Below are positions 6,068-9,149 of a stretch of DNA of 9,149 bases, piece after piece. The position numbers and the translations under genes are program-made. Position 1 is the first letter of the stretch. Each line of letters starts with the position of its first letter. Location of the stretch: positions 1 to 9,149 of the forward strand of contig JALSIO010000765.1 in assembly GCA_026989995.1 (NCBI GenBank). The letters run 5' to 3'. This stretch comes from Myxococcales bacterium (lineage in GTDB: Bacteria > Myxococcota_A > UBA9160 > JALSIO01). Below the pieces are notes generated by a model. The model had not been told where the DNA came from and made no database searches. It saw nothing but the letters and a program-made list of their open reading frames with translations.

Positions 6068-7267
6068 CTAGACCGCCTCGAGGGCCTGCTCGAGGTCGGC
6101 GATCAGGTCCCCGACGTCCTCGATGCCCACCGAAAGGCGGACAAGCGAGTCGGTGATGCCGAAGGCCAGCCGCTCCTCGGGAGTCTTGTCCCAGTAGGAC
6201 ATCAGGACCGGCATCTCGATCAGCGACTCCACCCCGCCGAGGCTCGGCGCGAGGTAGGGGATGCGGCAGGCGTCCACGAAGCGGATCGTCCCCTCGAGGT
6301 CGGCGTCCACCTCGAAGGTCACCACGCCGCCGAAGCCCCGCATCTGGCGGCGTGCCACCGGGTGGTCCGGGTGACTCGGCAGCCCGGGGTAGAAGACGCG
6401 GCGGATCCGCGGGTGGCCCTCGAGCCACTCGGCGATGCGCCGGGCCGAGGCGTTGTGCTGGCGCATGCGCAGGTCGAGGGTCTTCATGCCGCGCAGCAGG
6501 AGGTAGGCGCTGTGGGGATCGGTGACTCCACCGAGCACGCCCACCGCGGCACGGAGCTTCGAGACGAGCTCCTCGGAGCCGGCGACGGCGCCCGCGAGCA
6601 GGTCGTTGTGGCCGCCGAGGTACTTGGTGGCGCTGTGGAGGACGAGGTCCGCGCCGTCGGCCAGGGGGTTGTGGTTCACGGGGCTCGCAAAGGTGTTGTC
6701 GATCACCACCCGGACTCCCCGGGCGTGGGCGATCTCTGCGGCTTCCGCCACGTCGATCACCCGGAGGTAGGGGTTGGTCGGGGACTCGGTGAAGAAGAGG
6801 ACGGTCTCCTCTCGGATGGCCTCCGCGAGCTTGGCCGGGTTGGCAGGCTCGATCACCGTGACCTCGACGCCGAGCTTCACCAGGTACTCGTCGCAGAACT
6901 GGCGGGTGCGCCGGTAGCAGTCGCTGGTCACGATGAGATGGCCGCCCCGCGGGAGCAGGGCCAGGAAGGTGGTGGTCGCGGCGCACATTCCCGAGGCGAA
7001 GAGCACCGCGTCCTCGGCGCCCTCGAGGTCGGCCAGCTTCCGCTCGACCGCCCGCCAGGTGGGGTTCCCGTAGCGGCCGTACTCGTCCCTGCGCAGCCGT
7101 CCCTCCTGGTAGGCGCGGAGCTCCTCGGAGTTCCGGAACCAGAAGGTCGAGGTCTGGTAGATCGGCGTGGTGAGCGCGTCGCTCTCCCGGTGCTCGCGCT
7201 CGCCCCCGTGGACCGAGCGGGTGGAGGTGCCCGCCGCGCGCCCGGGCCGGGTCGTGTCCTTGGCCAT
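6068..7267 (-). CDS. metB: cystathionine gamma-synthase, plant-like (Cys/Met metabolism PLP enzyme)
   Basis: A cytoplasmic PLP enzyme of 399 residues, the family's usual length, that joins cysteine to an activated homoserine to make cystathionine for methionine synthesis. Visible features: PIYQTSTFWF (35-44), the phosphate-binding YGRYGNPT (63-70), CYRRTR with the PLP-stacking Y118, ESPTNPYLR (161-169), DNTFASP with D190 at the pyridine nitrogen, SATKYLGGHND with the Schiff-base K215, RGMKTLDLRM (259-268), GFGGVVTFEV (311-320), APSLGGVES (340-348), MSYWD (356-360) and RLSVGIED with substrate-binding R377. Compared from memory with plant cystathionine gamma-synthase, the match is close along the whole length, including SGMCA, DCYRxTR and MSYWD. 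Plant enzymes use O-phosphohomoserine; which ester this one uses cannot be read here. It converges on the oxidase operon and is unrelated to it. The ribosome site is weak. Confidence 0.93.
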   Translation of the reverse strand: MAKDTTRPGRAAGTSTRSVHGGEREHRESDALTTPIYQTSTFWFRNSEELRAYQEGRLRRDEYGRYGNPTWRAVERKLADLEGAEDAVLFASGMCAATTTFLALLPRGGHLIVTSDCYRRTRQFCDEYLVKLGVEVTVIEPANPAKLAEAIREETVLFFTESPTNPYLRVIDVAEAAEIAHARGVRVVIDNTFASPVNHNPLADGADLVLHSATKYLGGHNDLLAGAVAGSEELVSKLRAAVGVLGGVTDPHSAYLLLRGMKTLDLRMRQHNASARRIAEWLEGHPRIRRVFYPGLPSHPDHPVARRQMRGFGGVVTFEVDADLEGTIRFVDACRIPYLAPSLGGVESLIEMPVLMSYWDKTPEERLAFGITDSLVRLSVGIEDVGDLIADLEQALEAV

Positions 7268-7783
7268 GTCGATCCCGCAGCTCTCGGGTGGTGGCGCTTA
7301 GCACGTCGGGGAGGGCCGTCGGCCGCCTCCGGTGGGAGCCGGCGTCGCCGCCTGCTCCGCGATGCCCGGAACCCCGTCCGGGGCCCGGTGCGCGCCGGAG
7401 GGCGCCGCGGCCCGGGGGCTGCAAGCGCCGGAAATCGCCCCGATCCGGCGAGAGGCGACCGGATCCGAGGGCGAGCAGCCTACCGCATCGCCCTCCCTGC
7501 CTCCACGCGGGACACGGCGGGCAGGGCGCTGCGGAGCCGGGCGGGGGTCGGTCGGAGGTCGCGAACAGGGGTGGCCGGCAAGGGCCAGGCTGCGCAAGGC
7601 CCCGGCGACAGGGGCTTTCCTTGGCGGGGCGTCACCGGAGCCTTGCGCGCCTTGCACGAGGAGGCCTGCAAGGAGATCGATCCAGATGGCTGGCTCGATC
7701 TGCGGGAATTTTTACCACAAATCCTCCGGGAGTGGGAAGAAAAATCACGCGGCCTGCAAAAAAGCACCACTGAGTCTGTAACA

Positions 7784-7799
7784 TTCCGAAATTTCGGAA
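7784..7799. promoter_or_regulatory. perfect 16-bp palindrome, possible operator
   Basis: TTCCGAAATTTCGGAA is a perfect 16-bp palindrome inside the AT-rich island. Its length and two-fold symmetry suit a dimeric repressor site, or a short RNA hairpin with almost no loop. No regulator gene lies in the window, and the metB start is about 500 bases away, so the target is unknown. That the palindrome exists is certain; that it is an operator is inference. Confidence 0.5.
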
Positions 7800-7810
7800 G
7801 AATTCGAGTC

Positions 7811-7829
7811 CCTCCCGGATGCCCGGAGG
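7811..7829 (-). terminator. hairpin downstream of the sulfatase gene, possible weak terminator
   Basis: CCTCC at 7811-7815 pairs with GGAGG at 7825-7829. After one C-C mismatch, GG (7817-7818) pairs with CC (7822-7823), leaving a three-base loop. It lies about 140 bases beyond the sulfatase stop in that gene's direction of transcription. No T-run follows directly; the nearest, six T on the minus strand, is some 50 bases further and comes after the palindrome. It could be a factor-assisted terminator or an RNA-stability hairpin. Confidence 0.25.
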
Positions 7830-7966
7830 CTCTGTGGATCTCCTTCCGGGGCCCGGCCTGGACTCCCCTGCCCGCCCGGGCCGGACGGTGGTCGCGAGGG
7901 AGTGGACCCGGCGGGGACGGAGCGCTCCCCATCCCTCCGCCGGCCCGTCGCCCCGGGCTGGTGGGG

Positions 7967-9148
7967 TCAGCGGAGCTTGGCGCAGTCGGCGGGGTCGGCG
8001 TAGCCGAGCATGGCGAGGCGCTCGCACTCCTCGCGGGAGAGCTCGGCGGTCTCATGGCCCGCCACTGCCTCGCCGAGGGCGTAGCGCCGGATCCGGTCCG
8101 CGGTGGCGTCGAGCTCCGCCACCACGGTGGGCTCCCGGTCGTAGAGGTTCTCGGTCTCCCGTGGATCGGCGGCCACGTCGAAGAGCTCGCGCGGGGGAAG
8201 GCCGCGCGGGTTGCCCTCGTTCGCGGTGAGGAGCTTCCACCGCAGGGTTCTGACGGCGGAAAGCACGTTCCCCTCGTGGTCCTCCTCGGCGTAGACCACG
8301 GTGTCCTTCTCCGCCGTGCGCGCCTCCGCGCCCACGAGATCCACGCCCTGCATCGCCGCCGGCACCTGGCCCCCGGCGCGGCGGATCAGCGTCGGGGCCA
8401 CGTCGATGTGACGAACCAGGGCATCTTCCAGCTCGCGGGGCGCCTCGCGGCGGCCCGCGGGCCATTTGACGAGCAGGGGGATGTGGATCTGTTCGTCGTA
8501 GAGGGTCAGCCCGTGCCAGAAACCGCCGTGGTCGTGGAACTCCTCCCCGTGGTCGGCGGTCAGCACGATGAGCGCGTCGTCGTAGAGACCGAGCTCGCGC
8601 ATCCGCTCGAAGAGCCGGCCGATGTTGCGATCGAGGTACTCGATCTCGCCGATGTAGAGCTCCCGCATCTCCTCGGCCATCGACGGGTCCGGGTGCGGGT
8701 GCTGCACGCGGGCGATGGCGTGCCCGTCGTAGGGGTGCCGGAAGTACGGGTCGTGCGGGTCCATGTAGTGGAGGAAGAGGAAGAAGCGCGCTTCCCGGTT
8801 GCGGTCGAGCCAGTCGAAGGCGACGCGGTTGACCACCTCCGAGTCCTGGTAGAAGTCGCCGACGCGGTGGCCCGGCTTGAGCCGGTACACCACCTGGCGG
8901 GCGAGCTGGTAGAGGATCAGCTTCGAGGAGGACTCCTTCGCGCCGGCCAGGTAGTCCGGCGCCAGGTAGACGTATTCGTCGTAGCCCTGGTCGAAGCCGA
9001 AGCTCGGCGCCAGGTTGATGTTGGAGACGATTCCCCCCGTGGTGTAGCCGGCATCCCGGAGCACCTCGGAGACGAGCACGGCTTCGTCGGGAAGCACGCT
9101 GGGCTTGGACATGGCGCCGTGGCTCGAGGGCAGCGTGGCGGTGAGCAG
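7967..9148 (-). CDS. sulfatase, alkaline-phosphatase superfamily (N-terminus beyond window)
   Basis: The C-terminal 393 or so residues of a sulfatase or related phosphoester/phosphonate hydrolase, cut by the right edge. Codons upstream of the Met at 9112 continue in frame as LLTATLPSSHGA, the segment that follows the nucleophile motif in this family, so that Met is internal and the nucleophile lies just outside. Visible are HYMDPHDPY, LTADHGEEFHDHG with the metal-binding Asp-His pair, WHGLTLYDEQIHIPLLVKWP, HIDVAPTLIRRAGG, and the usual end PPRELFDVAADPRETENLYD followed by REECERLAMLGYAD. These give the fold and metal site, but not the substrate. No anaerobic maturase or formylglycine-generating enzyme is in view. 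The gene ends with TGA at 7969-7967 and is followed by a long gap before metB. Confidence 0.9.
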   Translation of the reverse strand: MLTATLPSSHGAMSKPSVLPDEAVLVSEVLRDAGYTTGGIVSNINLAPSFGFDQGYDEYVYLAPDYLAGAKESSSKLILYQLARQVVYRLKPGHRVGDFYQDSEVVNRVAFDWLDRNREARFFLFLHYMDPHDPYFRHPYDGHAIARVQHPHPDPSMAEEMRELYIGEIEYLDRNIGRLFERMRELGLYDDALIVLTADHGEEFHDHGGFWHGLTLYDEQIHIPLLVKWPAGRREAPRELEDALVRHIDVAPTLIRRAGGQVPAAMQGVDLVGAEARTAEKDTVVYAEEDHEGNVLSAVRTLRWKLLTANEGNPRGLPPRELFDVAADPRETENLYDREPTVVAELDATADRIRRYALGEAVAGHETAELSREECERLAMLGYADPADCAKLR

Positions 9149-9149
9149 G

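Larger units (their letters stand above)
7268..7966. other. gene-poor intergenic region with AT-rich island
   Basis: About 700 bp between the start of the cystathionine gamma-synthase gene and the end of the sulfatase gene, both on the minus strand. The flanks (7268-7620 and 7830-7966) are very GC-rich; open frames there are long in several phases at once and have skewed Arg/Pro/Gly content, as expected of non-coding high-GC DNA. Between about 7700 and 7810 the composition changes to AT-rich, with A and T runs. I see no tRNA or rRNA. The region must contain the metB promoter and the end of the sulfatase transcript, but I cannot place a convincing -35/-10 pair or terminator. Confidence 0.6.

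Noticed and set aside
5757..7424. 555-codon open frame on the minus strand overlapping metB
   Set aside because: The translation is Arg/Gly/Pro/Ala-rich and lies in a different phase from metB, which carries every catalytic motif.
7799..7817. tRNA T-loop-like TTCGAGTC
   Set aside because: The bases on either side do not form a T stem, and no anticodon or acceptor arm can be built around it.
9110..9112. ATG as the sulfatase start
   Set aside because: The frame continues upstream with LLTATLPSSHGA, conserved core sequence of the family, so the real start is outside the window.
1..9149. CRISPR array, insertion sequence or attachment site
   Set aside because: I saw no spaced direct repeats, transposase or integrase motifs, or terminal inverted repeats.

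Overview
This is a very GC-rich stretch with strong G/C preference at third codon positions. It looks like the chromosome of an aerobic, probably Gram-negative bacterium: the cytochrome c has a signal peptide and an aa3-type terminal oxidase is encoded. The gene types would suit a deltaproteobacterial-grade lineage (Myxococcota- or Binatia-like), but that placement is inference; nothing here fixes the taxon.

Positions 36-5841, plus strand: a compact respiratory operon for a heme-copper cytochrome c oxidase. In order it holds a DUF420/CtaM-type membrane assembly protein, a periplasmic diheme cytochrome c (the likely electron donor), a 35-residue single-helix membrane peptide at 1423-1530, subunit II with a complete CuA site, subunit I, subunit III, subunit IV, a second divergent subunit III, and a small CxxC membrane or exported protein whose start overlaps the preceding stop. 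Most junctions are short or overlapping, so co-transcription is likely. Electrons would pass from the diheme cytochrome to CuA in CoxB, then to heme a and the heme a3/CuB site in CoxA. No heme-A synthase, farnesyltransferase or CtaG gene lies in the window.

The most interesting signal is in the oxidase. CoxA keeps all heme and CuB ligands, the cross-link Tyr and the D-pathway acids. However, the residues at the usual K-pathway positions (Ser, Thr and Lys in subunit I, and the entrance Glu in subunit II) are all replaced in a by-eye alignment.

Positions 6068-7267, minus strand: a cystathionine gamma-synthase that resembles the plant enzyme closely and converges on the oxidase operon. The 226 bp between them have no convincing terminator, but hold a short unidentified coding-like stretch on the minus strand.

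Positions 7268-7966: about 700 bp without a confident gene. It contains an AT-rich island around 7700-7810, a perfect 16-bp palindrome and a nearby hairpin, and is the best candidate for regulatory DNA in the window.

Positions 7967-9148, minus strand: the C-terminal part of an alkaline-phosphatase-superfamily sulfatase. Its N-terminus, including the nucleophile motif, lies beyond the right edge.
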